Below are positions 45,301 through 56,143 of a stretch of DNA of 64,000 nucleotides, one piece after another. The DNA is from Spongilla lacustris (lineage: Eukaryota > Porifera > Demospongiae > Spongillida > Spongillidae). Made by a program: the position numbers and the translations under genes. The DNA lies in NCBI GenBank assembly GCA_949361645.1, contig OX442433.1:480110-544109 (forward strand), given 5' to 3'. The notes below the pieces were generated by a model. It was not told where the DNA came from. It did not search any database and saw only the letters and a list, made by a program, of their open reading frames with translations. Position 1 is the stretch's first letter, and each line of letters begins with the position of its first letter.

Positions 45301-48300
45301 ACAGTGACTGTAGCAGGTGAGGTTGATCGAGTGTCCCTCTTGCCCACTGGACGAGCCATTTTCCAGGTTGTTGCACAGACAAGCACAACTTTGTACACAA
45401 CCAATGCTACCATAAATGTTCTTGATGTGAATGTCTGCTACCCAAACTTCCAGGGCGACTATACAGCATGGATCGAAGAAGATACCCTGCCTCCTCACAA
45501 TGGCAGTTTTGTGACCCAGGTGAGGGCAGTGGATCTGGATGTAGGAAGGAATGCAACTGTGTACTTTGCACTCCTGTCTGGAACAGAAAGTGGTTTTGGT
45601 ATTGACAATGTCACTGGAGTAATCACTACCCACTTTGAATACGACAGAGAACAGACGCCAGAGTACATCCTCTTGGTACAAGCAAGAGACGACGGCATCC
45701 CCATGCAGCTGAGTTCAACAGCACTGGTGCTCGTGGAGATAGGAGATGTGAATGACAATATACCCACGTTCCCATGTTCTCCAATGTATGCCAGTGTACT
45801 TGAAAACACACCAGTTGGAACTGTTGTCTTCACGTTTACAGCCATTGACCCTGACAATGGTCCCAACGGCACAGTGACATTTGGCATAGTTTCTGACAAT
45901 AGCAGCGGCCTGTTTGTGCTGACCACAAGTGGGAGTGGGCAGGGCTTGAAACTGACTGCCCCACTGGACTACGGGGCAGAGGAGAGCCACACCTTCATGT
46001 TCACAGTCTCACTTCATGACAATGGAGTCCCTCCTCTAACAGGCACCCCTGGCATACTGATTGTGGAGGTGCTGGAAGTGAATACTAATGCACCGTCTAT
46101 TACCTGCACAGTACTAGCAGTCTTTAACTCCACAATAAATGAGAACACTCCAATAGGGACAACAGTTGCAAATGTGGTAGTGTACAGTGGCAGCTCTAGC
46201 CCCAATGCACAGCTCTCATACACCATCACTGCAGGCAACGAGAGAGGAGATTTCAGTATATCTTCCCAGCAGGTAGGATTGGCTTTAGTACAGACTGCCA
46301 ATGAACTGAGTTATATGCTGACCCCTTCCTATCTCCTTACAATTGTGGTTAGTGATAACAATAGCCCCCCTTTAAGCTCCTCCTGTGTGCTCTCACTGAC
46401 AATTGGGAACATTTACAACCTGACACCTCTTTTTGGACAAACTATATATCAGGGATCTGTGTATGAAAACAGTGTCCCCACTGCTAGCATACTAGTGATT
46501 TCTGCTACAGCAAGAAGTTCAGGGTATATCACAGGTTACTACATTGTCTCTGCCGATTCTGCCAATTTCACTCTCAACAGCACCACGGGGCAGTTGGGTA
46601 CAAATGCAACCTTCAGTAGAAAGGTTCAGTCCCAGTACTTGCTCACCATTTCTGCAATTGATAACTTCTACCTGTCTGCCACAGTAACAGTAGTCATCAA
46701 TGTGGACCCTTCACCAAAAGATGGTGTGGTTCAGATACAACTGATGATCCTCAACAATGAAACGCCAACACATGAGCTTGGAACAGTCACATTCAACGCC
46801 TTGAATAATCCAATCTGTACAAACTGTGCCATCTCCAGAGGAAACGTATTACCTTTCTCAGTGAATAGTTCATCCTGTGTTCTCTCTGTGATCCAGCCTG
46901 GACCTCCACCAGGTGTGTACACATTGGTTGTCCAAGGCAACTGCACCATTGCACCCTACATGTACATAAATGCAACCAGCACCATTACGATCAATGTCAG
47001 CAACATTTTCAGCTCCCAGATACCAACTGGTGAAACTGTGGTCTTATCCCTAAGCATTACAGCCAGCTCATTCGTCGCCTATGGTGGTTGGTCTGACTTC
47101 CCAGTTGCAATGGCTACAGTTCTGGCTGCCGACACTGTCACCCTTCTCAGTGTCCAGGATAGTTTTAGTGACCCAAACAAAGCAGATGTAGCTTTCTATG
47201 CAAGGACCTCATCAGGGTACCTGTCTCAGACGCGCATACTTCAAGACATCTTCCTCCAGAGGGACATGCTGGCCTCCCGTGGCTACAGAGTGTGGAACCT
47301 ACCTTCTGACCCTTGCGTCAGCAGTCAGTGCCTGAACTTGGGTTCTTGCATTCCATTCAAGAACGTAACCAACACCCCCAATGTGGTCACATCACGTTGG
47401 CAAATCCTTTCAAGCCCTCAGGTGGACCTTGGGTATGAATGCAGCTGCCTTCTAGGGAGCGCTGGAACTCTGTGCGAGATCAATTTTGACGACTGCTACA
47501 GCAATCCTTGCCATGAACAGGCAACCTGTGTGGATGGCCTGCAGGCCTTTACCTGCATCTGCCCGCCATGGTTAACGGGAGAGACCTGCAACACCGTGAT
47601 TGGTTACTGCCCGCCAGGTTACTATGGTGATAAGTGCCAGTATCAGTATTTCATTGAGACGTCATATTGCACGCCAAACCCTTGCAAGAATGGTGCCAAT
47701 TGTAGCTCAGGACGAGATTCGTTCACGTGCTACTGTCCAGTTGGGTACACAGGACAGCTCTGCGACCAAGCTGCCGCCTACCAAGGGGGCTGTGTTAGGA
47801 ACCCCTGCCTACATGGTAGCACCTGCCAAGATGGCTCATCCTCTGCGCCGGTGTGCACGTGTTCGGCTGGCTTTACCGGCCCTACCTGCTGCTGGCCACT
47901 AGACAGCTGCGAGCTCCAGCCTTGTAAGAACGGAGGCACATGCGTGACGGGGCTCTATGGATCCTATCTGTGCGTCTGCGCTCCAAGGTACGGCGGGGTT
48001 AACTGCACTGAGCCCGTGTCAGCCTGCGACTCCACACCCTGCATGAACGGCGGATGGTGTAACGAAGCAGCCAACGGCTCCTTTACGTGCGTATGTCCCC
48101 ACCAGTACTACGGGCTGATGTGCGAGAATCCTGTCCAGCCCACAGACCTGTGCGCCTCTTCTCCTTGCCCCGCAAGCAACTCCAACTGTACCTCCGGAAG
48201 GACAGGATACACTTGTTCGTGTCCGTACGGGCTCCTCGCGCCGAACTGCTCATCCCCAGCCCACCTTCCCTGTGACTCGGCCCCGTGCCTTCACGGCGGG

Positions 48301-49919
48301 TTGTGCGCCAACTCCGTAAATACTAGTAGTTTCATCTGCCAGTGTTCACAGGGCTTTGAAGGGAACCAGTGCCAGACCGCTATCAGTTATTGCTCCTCGT
48401 CTCCCTGCCACAATGGCGGCATCTGTGTAGACGGTATCGGCGCTTTCATTTGCAATTGCACGACGGGGATTTCCGGTCCTACGTGCGACGTTTACTGTCC
48501 GAGCGGTTACACCGGAGACCATTGCGACGAGAAGCTCATCCAGTGCACCTCGAGCTCGTGCCTGAACGGCGCCACCTGCTTGGAGGGCGCGGCGCCGCCC
48601 GTGTGCGTCTGTCCTGCGACCTTCACTGGGCCGAGGTGCGAGACCGAATGCGGTCCGGGCGCGACCTGTAGCTTAGCAGCCAGTTTCAGCGGCTCGTACA
48701 ACCTGAATAGCTACAGGACGTACGACCCTCTGACCCTCAATAGCCAGGGTCAAGTCAGCGTGGAATTCGCGACGACTGATCTTGTTGGCCTTCTAATGTG
48801 CAGCATTCAGTTCCAGGGAGGGACCATAGGGAACTACCTAGCCATAGCGGTGGAGGAAGGGTACTTAAAGGTGAATGTGTCACTTGGAGGCGGGGCTCCA
48901 ACGGTGCTGAAGAGCTCAGAGAAGGTGAATGATGGCTTGTGGCACCAGTTGGGCTTCAGCATCAGCAACAAGGTGAGTCAAGGGTACAGTTTTTTTTATA
49001 CCAGGTGTCCACAAAACAACGCAACACTTTTAAATCAGTATAACTCAGAATTGAAATTAATTAACCAATGCAACAGCATGATTTCAAGTTGCTAAGTTCT
49101 ATACTGAGTTGTTAACATAAAGTTATTAAGGTTGAAGTAAATAGTTTAAAAAGCACATATAATTAGTCCATTATCAAAGGAACCCACCATTTCATTAGTG
49201 ACTTATTAAAACTCAAAGTTAATTTAAATTGTAGTGGTCTTTTAGCATTTTCAAGTTTGATTTGCTGTTTTGAATATTAACTAGTAAAATGTCAAGTAAA
49301 ATGTCAATAATTTTTCAAATGTTATTTTATAAGTCTCAACAATTTTTAAAAGCTGCTGTACAGTATTATGTCAAATTATTAAAGGCAATCAAAGTTTAAT
49401 AACATGGTTCATATTTGCCACACTTAACCATGGTTTACGGTATTCATAAATTCATTTATATTGATAATCCTATTAACGAATTGTATTCATTTAAAAGCAT
49501 TGCATTCTTTTTGTATGTTTGTTTCCCACATGGTGCATGCATAAAACCCTCCCTTCTTCCTAAAAGCAACTCTCTGTTCTGTTGGACTACTGCAACCTCC
49601 TCCCCAGTGAGGCACTCCCATACACACGCTGTGCTACTGAGGCCACTGCCTTTGGCAACCAGAGGTACCCCTCCCCCTCCCCCTCCCCTCCCCCTCCTCC
49701 TCCCCTCCCCCACTAACTACTCCTTCTGTTATGCAGCTCGCTGGACCTGGGGCTGCCCCTGTGGCTTGGGGGTGTGCCCTCCTCTCCAGATGGCTACCCC
49801 TTCAGCCTCAGTGGGATCACAGCATGTGTTCGGCACCTTAAAGTGAACAACCACCTGGTGTCCCTTGGAGACCCAGTGGATCAGCTCAACTCACAGACAG
49901 GCTGTAGCCAGGTTTGTAA

Positions 49920-49965
<46 letters not shown>

Positions 49966-52010
49966 ATGTATGTGTGTGTGTATGTGTATGTGTATGTATG
50001 TGTGTGCATGTGTATGAATATGTGTGTGTATATGTATGTGTGTGTATGTGTATGTGCATGTGTATTATGTAGCATTAATAATTTGTTTGTAACCATGGTG
50101 CCCTCATGTTTGCAGCTGAACAGCTCATGTCAGCCTGACACTTGCGGAGCTGGTGTGTGCCTCCAGGTGTGGAATGGGTTCAGGTGTGTGTGCCCCTTGT
50201 TAAAGGGAGGGCTGAAGTGCAGCCAAGGTAAGGTCACCTTTTGGAGGGAGGGGTTTTGTTGCCATGGTGCTCCTATCTCAGCTGCAGAACAGTTCACGGT
50301 GTCAAGTGGGGGCTACATACAGTACTCCTTGCTGGTGGAGGGGTTACAGTCAACATATACAGATGCGATAGAGCTGTGGTTCATGACCAGCGGGTCCAGT
50401 GGAGTTCTTTTCCACATGGGAAGTGGATGGGGAGAGTACTCAACAGTCGAGGTAATGTACAGTGTACTTCTAAATAGAGGCACTTTGATCGTCGTCACCC
50501 AACCCTCCTTTTTTACTGCTTCCATCTTTTCTGCACCTTGAGTCCATTTTCCTTCCTTTATTCTCTTCCCCCTTGCTCTCACTTACCTTTTCCCCTGCCT
50601 CTTCATCTGTCTCTTCTTCTTCCTCCCTCTGGTCTCTTCCCTATCACACCCTCTCCCTCCCTCTGGTCTCTTCCCTATCACACCCTCTCCCTCCCTCTGG
50701 TCTCTTCCCTATCACACCCTCTCCCTCCCTCTGGTCTCTTCCCTATCACACCCTCTCCCTCCCTCTGGTCTCTTCCCTATCACACCCTCTCCCTCCCTCT
50801 GGTCTCTTCCCTATCACACCCTGGTCACACCCTCTCCCTCCCTCTGGTCACACCCTCTCCCTCCCTCTGGTCTCTTCCCTATCACACCCTCTCCCTCCCT
50901 CTGGTCTCTTCCCTCACACCCTTTCCCTCCCTCTGGTCACACCCTCTCTTACTTGTCTCACTGCAGTTAATATCTGGTTTGGTTACTTTCACAACTGACC
51001 TTGGGGGAGGGGCATACAACATCACAGCCACCACCATACTCACCAACGATAGCCTATGGCACTATGTCAAGGTCAACAGGACAGCATTGCACATGTCATT
51101 GTCAGTGGACAATGTTTCCTTTGTCTCCACATTCACCGGCCTTTATACAACCCTGGAGATTGATCCTACAATGATATATGCAGGTGGATACCCTGGTTCC
51201 CAGACCATTACAGGCCACTACTCTGGCTGTCTCCAGGACATCAGGCTTGACTCCTACCCACTGCCTGTAGAGGGCTCTAATCAGAACAGCATTGTGACGT
51301 CCAGTGTGTCCGTACACCTTGGTTGCGGTCCTTGCTCCCTTAACCCCTGCGGGACTGGGTCATGTTCTGTGACCTTTGACGGTACGGTGCTGTGTGCCTG
51401 TCCGGATGGCACCACCTCGACCACACCCTGCAGCCCCACCTCCCTCCCGGTCCTGGGCATCTATCTTGGAGCATTTGTAGGTTTGTTTGTGCTTGTGGCG
51501 TGTGTTGCACTGGTATCCATGACAGCATGGAGGTGTCGACATCGCCGGCGACGACAGAAAGCACTCCTACTCCCTCACAAATGGCATGTGGACACACTGG
51601 TGCCTATGGATACCCTGGTGCTCGCCAACGACGCAGGGTGCGGGGAGGAGGACACAGCAATGGACGACCTGCAGCCTGGTTTCCCGGGTTCCCATCAGTT
51701 CCTCCCTGCCCCCACAGTTGAGGTCCCATCAAGTGGTCCAAGATCTGACAGTCCTGTGATTGAAGCCGTACTGCAGCAGCTGGTGGATGAACACAGGCAG
51801 TGCTATACGGACCTCGATACAGTGCAGTGCTACAGAGATGAAGGCGAGTTCGATTCTAATGGGAGCCTCAGCTCCATATGTTCAGAGATGGAAAGGGAGG
51901 TCTATTCAATCGATTGGTTGAAAACAGCGGGACCGCAATTCAAACGCATCGCCCCAGTCCTTCAACACTTGTTGACCAAGAGCGATGCTGAAACAGAAAC
52001 AGATCTATAG
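42322..52010 (+). CDS. Large classical-type cadherin with EGF and LamG modules
   Basis: Exons 42322-48972, 49567-49664, 49737-49911, 50116-50227, 50288-50451 and 50967-52010 total 8,244 nt, 2,747 residues. Order: signal peptide, about 14 cadherin repeats with linkers such as VADINDNFPAF and IGDVNDNIPTF, a degenerate membrane-proximal region, about ten EGF modules, a LamG, an EGF (SSCQPDTCGAGVCLQ), a second LamG, a TM helix (VLGIYLGAFVGLFVLVACVA) and a 170-residue tail. The tail contains AGCGEEDTAMDDL, like the p120-catenin-binding core of classical cadherins. It also has GSLSSICSEM...YSIDWLKTAGPQFKRIA, like the beta-catenin site. The EGF-LamG layout is that of non-chordate classical cadherins. 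One giant exon encodes all cadherin and most EGF modules. Confidence 0.95.
48973..49566 (+). other. Cadherin intron 1
   Basis: 594 bp and AT-rich, the longest intron of the gene, splitting the first LamG domain. No element was identified. Confidence 0.7.
49921..50065. repeat. (TG)n microsatellite in cadherin intron
   Basis: TG run grading into TATG units between exons 3 and 4. Confidence 0.95.
50632..50950. repeat. 30-bp minisatellite in cadherin intron 5
   Basis: About nine copies of CTCCCTCCCTCTGGTCTCTT plus CCCTATCACACC. An open frame continues through it into the last exon, but the CTCACTGCAG acceptor at 50966 marks the real exon start. Confidence 0.92.
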
Positions 52011-52109
52011 TGTAAAAATTAATGTAATAATTTGTATGTATTATACGTTAGCCACGCCCTTCTTATTGCGCCTAAGTGAAAAGGAAATCCCGGTGTCGCG
52101 GCGGCGTGA

Positions 52110-54111
52110 ATGCGTGTCCTTGCGCTGTTGGTGACGCTCCTGTGGGTCTGCGAGGTTAGCGGGGCATCTAGTGTTCTTATGGGGGGGTGAGGCTTCAGGT
52201 AACAAATATTCGGTCTTTTAATAGGCTCAGACAAGCGGAAGTACTGCTGGTGATAGTAAGCTCGATGATCGAGGAAATAAATTTAATTTCAAGCTTATAC
52301 ATCTTCTACAGTACAGTGGTACGTCTGGGTTATCCTTGGTCTAGCGTTGATCGTCGGAATAGTCGTGGCGTTGTTCATCTTCTACTGTACTTTCATCCAT
52401 TGCCGAGGGTACATATACATGCGTATGATAGCAGTGTTGACCCTTATTATTGCACCCTAGCGTTCTCAGCCCACCGATTGAAGAGGACTTGCAGCGTTTT
52501 GTGCCACTGCACGAAATATACAAAAACGCATCAGGTGTGTGTACTGCAGCCCCTCCTTCGTTTTGCAAATACAGCTTGCCCCGCCCCCATTTCTAGATAT
52601 CGAAGTCAGACGAGACGATATCAGCATAATCCAGCAACTTGGAGAGGGGGAGTTTGGGCCAATCTATGATGCTGAACTAAAACTGGATGTAAACGTGCTA
52701 TCAAGGACAATTATAAAGGTATTGCTCGACTGTTTGTCGACCAAATATTAAATATTAATTCGTTTTTGGCACAACCATCCTACTCCCATCTCCTTTGCTA
52801 CGTAGGTATTTCGTTTTGGGACAGCTCAAGACCTTGACAGATACAGAGAAGAGATCGAATCTCACTTGTAAGTGTTTGAACCTGCTTGTGTCCCTCGTCG
52901 TGGTTATGGTTAATCATGGCACACCCTTTTCTCTTGCCCCGTTGCCCTGTCCTTAAAAAAACCCCCCCCAAAAAAACAACATAACTTAAGCGAATTGCAA
53001 CATCGAAACGTCACTAAACTCTTCGGTGTGGTCTCAAGAAGCCCCTATTATGCTCTGTATGAGTTGCCTGTGAATGGAGACTTAAAGACATTCCTGGTTG
53101 AGGCTACAAGCATGAATGTGGCTGAGTTGCTGTGAGCAACCCCAATATTTTATGTGGCAAATACTGCAACTTTACCCTCTCGCAGTCCCAAGACTCTGCA
53201 GCTGATTGTTATGCTAACAGATGCAGCATCGGGCCTAGAGTACCTGCAGTCTCTCCCATATGTGCACAAAGACCTTGCAGCGAGAAGCTGCGTTGTGACT
53301 CAGTCACTCTCTGTCAAGATAGCGGGTGAGGATTTGTGGTAAAGAGGAGAAGGTCACCCCTTCAGTACCACTTCCCTTTCACAGTGTATGATGTAGGAAA
53401 GTATCTCTTTAAAAATGAATATTCAGTCCAGCCTGATGGCAGCCTGGTGCCACTGAGGTGAATGACACACACACTCACCACCTTCACAAGATATACTTTT
53501 CTCATTGCCACAGATGGATGGCGCCTGAAAGCATCTCAGACCACACCTTCTCAACTGCCACAGACATCTGGTATGAAATATAGTGGTGGTGGGTGGGGCT
53601 TACTGTAGTAGGAGTATTGCCCAGGCATATTGTGGAGGCGAAAGTGAAAGCACATCTATGGAGGGTGTAATACCTTGTTTAAATAAGTACTAGTATTTTA
53701 ATAATGTAGTAGCACTTTCACAGGGCTATCAAAATGGGAGGTTCAAATTTACCCTTCAATCCCTTACAGGTCATTTGGTGTTCTGCTGTGGGAGGTCATG
53801 ACAAGAGGGTCACTGCCCTACACACTCCTCACTGATGAAGAGGTGTTGGATGCTGCAAACCAAAAACGTCTAATCCTACCTGCCCCCTCCTTCTGCCCAC
53901 CTCCCATGTGAGACAGTTCCTAACTGGTACTATCATTAATAATTATGTGCGTATATATACCGGTTTCCATAGCTACCAAATCATATTGAAGTGCTGCACA
54001 TTCGATGCAAAGGCAAGGCCGTCAGCAGCTGCCATTCACAGTCTGTTGAAATCAAGGACCCTGGCAGAAATCATGGTTGAATCTGAGAATGCACATCTGG
54101 TACTGAACTGA
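52110..54111 (+). CDS. PTK7-like receptor pseudokinase with vestigial ectodomain
   Basis: Exons: 52110-52154, 52225-52255, 52312-52408, 52470-52536, 52575-52718, 52806-52867, 52991-53131, 53186-53325, 53385-53457, about 53514-53571, about 53770-53909 and about 53974-54111. A signal peptide (MRVLALLVTLLWVCE) is followed by only about 14 residues, a TM helix (VWVILGLALIVGIVVALFIF) and a tyrosine-kinase-like domain. The glycine loop GEGEFG, the beta-3 Lys (RTIIKVF) and alpha-C Glu are present. The catalytic loop is HKDLAARSCVV (metal-binding Asn replaced), and DFG is replaced (VKIAVYDVGKYLF). HKDLAAR, VPLRWM and SFGVLLWEVMTRGSLP resemble PTK7, itself a pseudokinase of planar-polarity and Wnt signalling. 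Starts 100 bp after the cadherin stop. Confidence 0.8.
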
Positions 54112-54121
54112 TCAAATTGAA

Positions 54122-55160
54122 CTATAGGTCAACAGTTGTCTTGTCTTTGAACTTCCTGGCAGAACGCTCCCCTGTTCTGTACCTCATATGGTTACCATAG
54201 AGAGTGAACATGAATTTGTCCAGTCCAAAGACAAATACAGAATTTGCTTTTGGAATTGCTGAAGTGAAAGGGATGGTGTTATAGGTGGGGAGGGGAGAGG
54301 GACGGGAAGGAGTGGGGATAGGGACGAGAGAATAATAGGTGTGATGAAACTCGTACTGATACACCACACCCACTTCTGATTTTGTTATCTCTGCAGATAA
54401 GCTTTAAGGTGTTCTGTGTTTCCTGCAGTAGTATCCCTTCTTTGCCCACATATGAGGCACACTTTGACCTCACCACTGAAGCATTTACTGCCGTTAATAA
54501 TTTTACCAATAAAATCACAACACTTGTACCTTTGATAACAGCCCCATGATAGTCAGCCTTGAGTACCTTTTGACTTAGCTGGCTTGGGTTGCTGGAGGTA
54601 AATGAGAAGGAACACTGAAGTGGCCTTAAAATTCTATTCCATTGCCGTCACCTGGCCTCACTTGGCTGAAGAAGGTCTGTCAAGTAATCCTTCCACAGGT
54701 TGTGAAGTGGAAGATACAGATCATATCTGAGTCAAATAGAAGCAAACAGGTGAGATTTTCATACATCCCTCACCCCCCCCCCCCCCCCCCCCCCCCTTTG
54801 TCTTTTACGAACCTTTGTTGCTCCTCGGGAATATTGTACAGTTTAATCGCGCGTTTCTGTTTTGCTGACAGTTTCTTGTGTCGCCTCGGATTTTCTTTCA
54901 ATTTTTGCGTTTTATAAGTAGGATCTAGAAGTAATGACTGGGAACGAAGCTTTTCCAGCATTCCTTGCTCCAGCGGCTTGCTGCCAAGGACGTTTCTAAG
55001 GAAGGCCTCGACGAATTCGTCTGACCGTTCCACCGGTTTCTAAAACAGGTGGTTGAGGTCTTATGTTTGCGGCGTGACTAGGTACCTGCATCCCGAACTC
55101 CCTGCGGTTCGTATCACTGATCTTGGAAGGAATAACATCATAGGCTCCTAGTTCCGACAT
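54122..55160 (-). CDS. POP4: POP4/RPP29, RNase P and MRP subunit
   Basis: Six exons (55086-55160, 54813-55039, 54652-54726, 54530-54591, 54374-54487, 54122-54258) sum to 690 nt, 229 residues. Matches to RPP29 run through the protein: AKQKRAIKLYNIPEEQQR, YDLYLPLHNLWKDYL, LKADYHGAVIK, then SKCASYVGKEGILLQET, IPKANSVFVFGLDKFMFTLY and the ending GERSARKFKDKTTVDL. This OB/Sm-like core binds the catalytic RNA of RNase P, which trims tRNA 5' leaders, and RNase MRP. Length equals the human protein within about ten residues. Its stop codon lies only 10 bp from that of the convergent pseudokinase gene, so the 3' UTRs must overlap. Confidence 0.95.
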
Positions 55161-55284
55161 ACCGGTGCGCTTTAATTGCAGGCAAGCGATAATTAGTTAA
55201 ATTACAGCGTTTTTAAAAAAATAATCGCGTACAAGTAATACAAGTACATGTTTTTACGTTCTCCAACCGTTTAAATCCTCATGC
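55161..55284. promoter_or_regulatory. Bidirectional promoter region POP4 / GINS3
   Basis: 124 bp between divergent start codons. AT-rich, with an ACAAGTAATACAAGTACATG imperfect direct repeat. Inferred from layout only. Confidence 0.45.
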
Positions 55285-56028
55285 ATGGCCTCCCCGCCAT
55301 CGGTTAGTACGAACACTACGGACACTTCTGCTGGATCATTAGTTCTGCACACTTCAAACGACTACTTTAGCATTGACGATATTCTGGCATCGCAGCAAAG
55401 GGTGCCATGCACGTTCGAGCTGCCCGTGTACCGCCTTGGTTACCTGAACCCCAACAGCACAGACGAACACCTTGAAGTCGGGACGAAGATGGACTTGCCG
55501 TTCTGGCTGGCCAGAGCCTTGTGCAGTCGACGCAGAAAAATTGTCGCCGTTGAACCGCCCAAAGCTTATCGGGAGGCGCAACGAGAGATAATTAACGCTG
55601 ATGCCAGCGTTGTAGATCTCCAGAAGCTGGGACCATACTACTATTCTCTGGGCATGAAACTCTTGTGCTTCGAGGAGATAGAAAGAGCCGCTCTTGCTAC
55701 ATCACTGTTGGAGGTAAGCAAAGGTTTTTTGTTGTTATTGTTGTTGTTGTTGGTACTAGTTTGTTTGCAAGTCCTTGACATGACGGCGTGGGTTTTGCAG
55801 ACTTTTCTAAGGCGGTTTCGCGGTATTATGGACAGCAGCCAGCATGCCTTCAGGCAGGATATCAATACCATGTGCTCCAGACTTGATGAACAGGAAAGGG
55901 AGCTATTTCACATCGGCCAGTTGGCAGTGACTGAGCTTGAGAACTGGGAAAGGGGCAAAGGAAGTAGGATCACCATGTCTGAGGTAATCCAGAACAACAA
56001 AAAGAGAAAAAGAGAGTTGGAGGAATGA
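55285..56028 (+). CDS. GINS3: GINS3/PSF3, replicative helicase (CMG) subunit
   Basis: Exons 55285-55713 and 55801-56028 give 218 residues, the usual PSF3 size. Family features: DYFSIDDILASQQRVPC, VGTKMDLPFWLARALC, QKLGPYYYSLGMKL, then after the junction TFLRRFRGIMDSS, LDEQERELFHIGQ and a basic end QNNKKRKRELEE. PSF3 is one of four GINS subunits that join Cdc45 and MCM2-7 in the replication fork helicase. The single intron is 87 bp, a multiple of three and free of stop codons. Unspliced RNA would therefore encode a 29-residue hydrophobic insertion; that the intron is real follows from SLLE-TFLRRF matching the family without a gap. Confidence 0.95.
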   Translation: MASPPSVSTNTTDTSAGSLVLHTSNDYFSIDDILASQQRVPCTFELPVYRLGYLNPNSTDEHLEVGTKMDLPFWLARALCSRRRKIVAVEPPKAYREAQREIINADASVVDLQKLGPYYYSLGMKLLCFEEIERAALATSLLEVSKGFLLLLLLLLVLVCLQVLDMTAWVLQTFLRRFRGIMDSSQHAFRQDINTMCSRLDEQERELFHIGQLAVTELENWERGKGSRITMSEVIQNNKKRKRELEE

Positions 56029-56143
56029 ACAGAATTTTGTTCTGCACTGTGTGAGTGTGTCCATGTGGTATGTGTGTGTCCATATGGTGTGTGTGCATGT
56101 GGTGTGTGTATATTCTATGATGTAGTAATGATATCACAGGTGA

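Noticed and set aside
52110..54111. Pseudokinase region as a dead pseudogene
   Set aside because: All twelve exons keep frame and splice sites, the signal peptide and TM helix are intact, and loss of catalytic residues follows the known PTK7 pattern.
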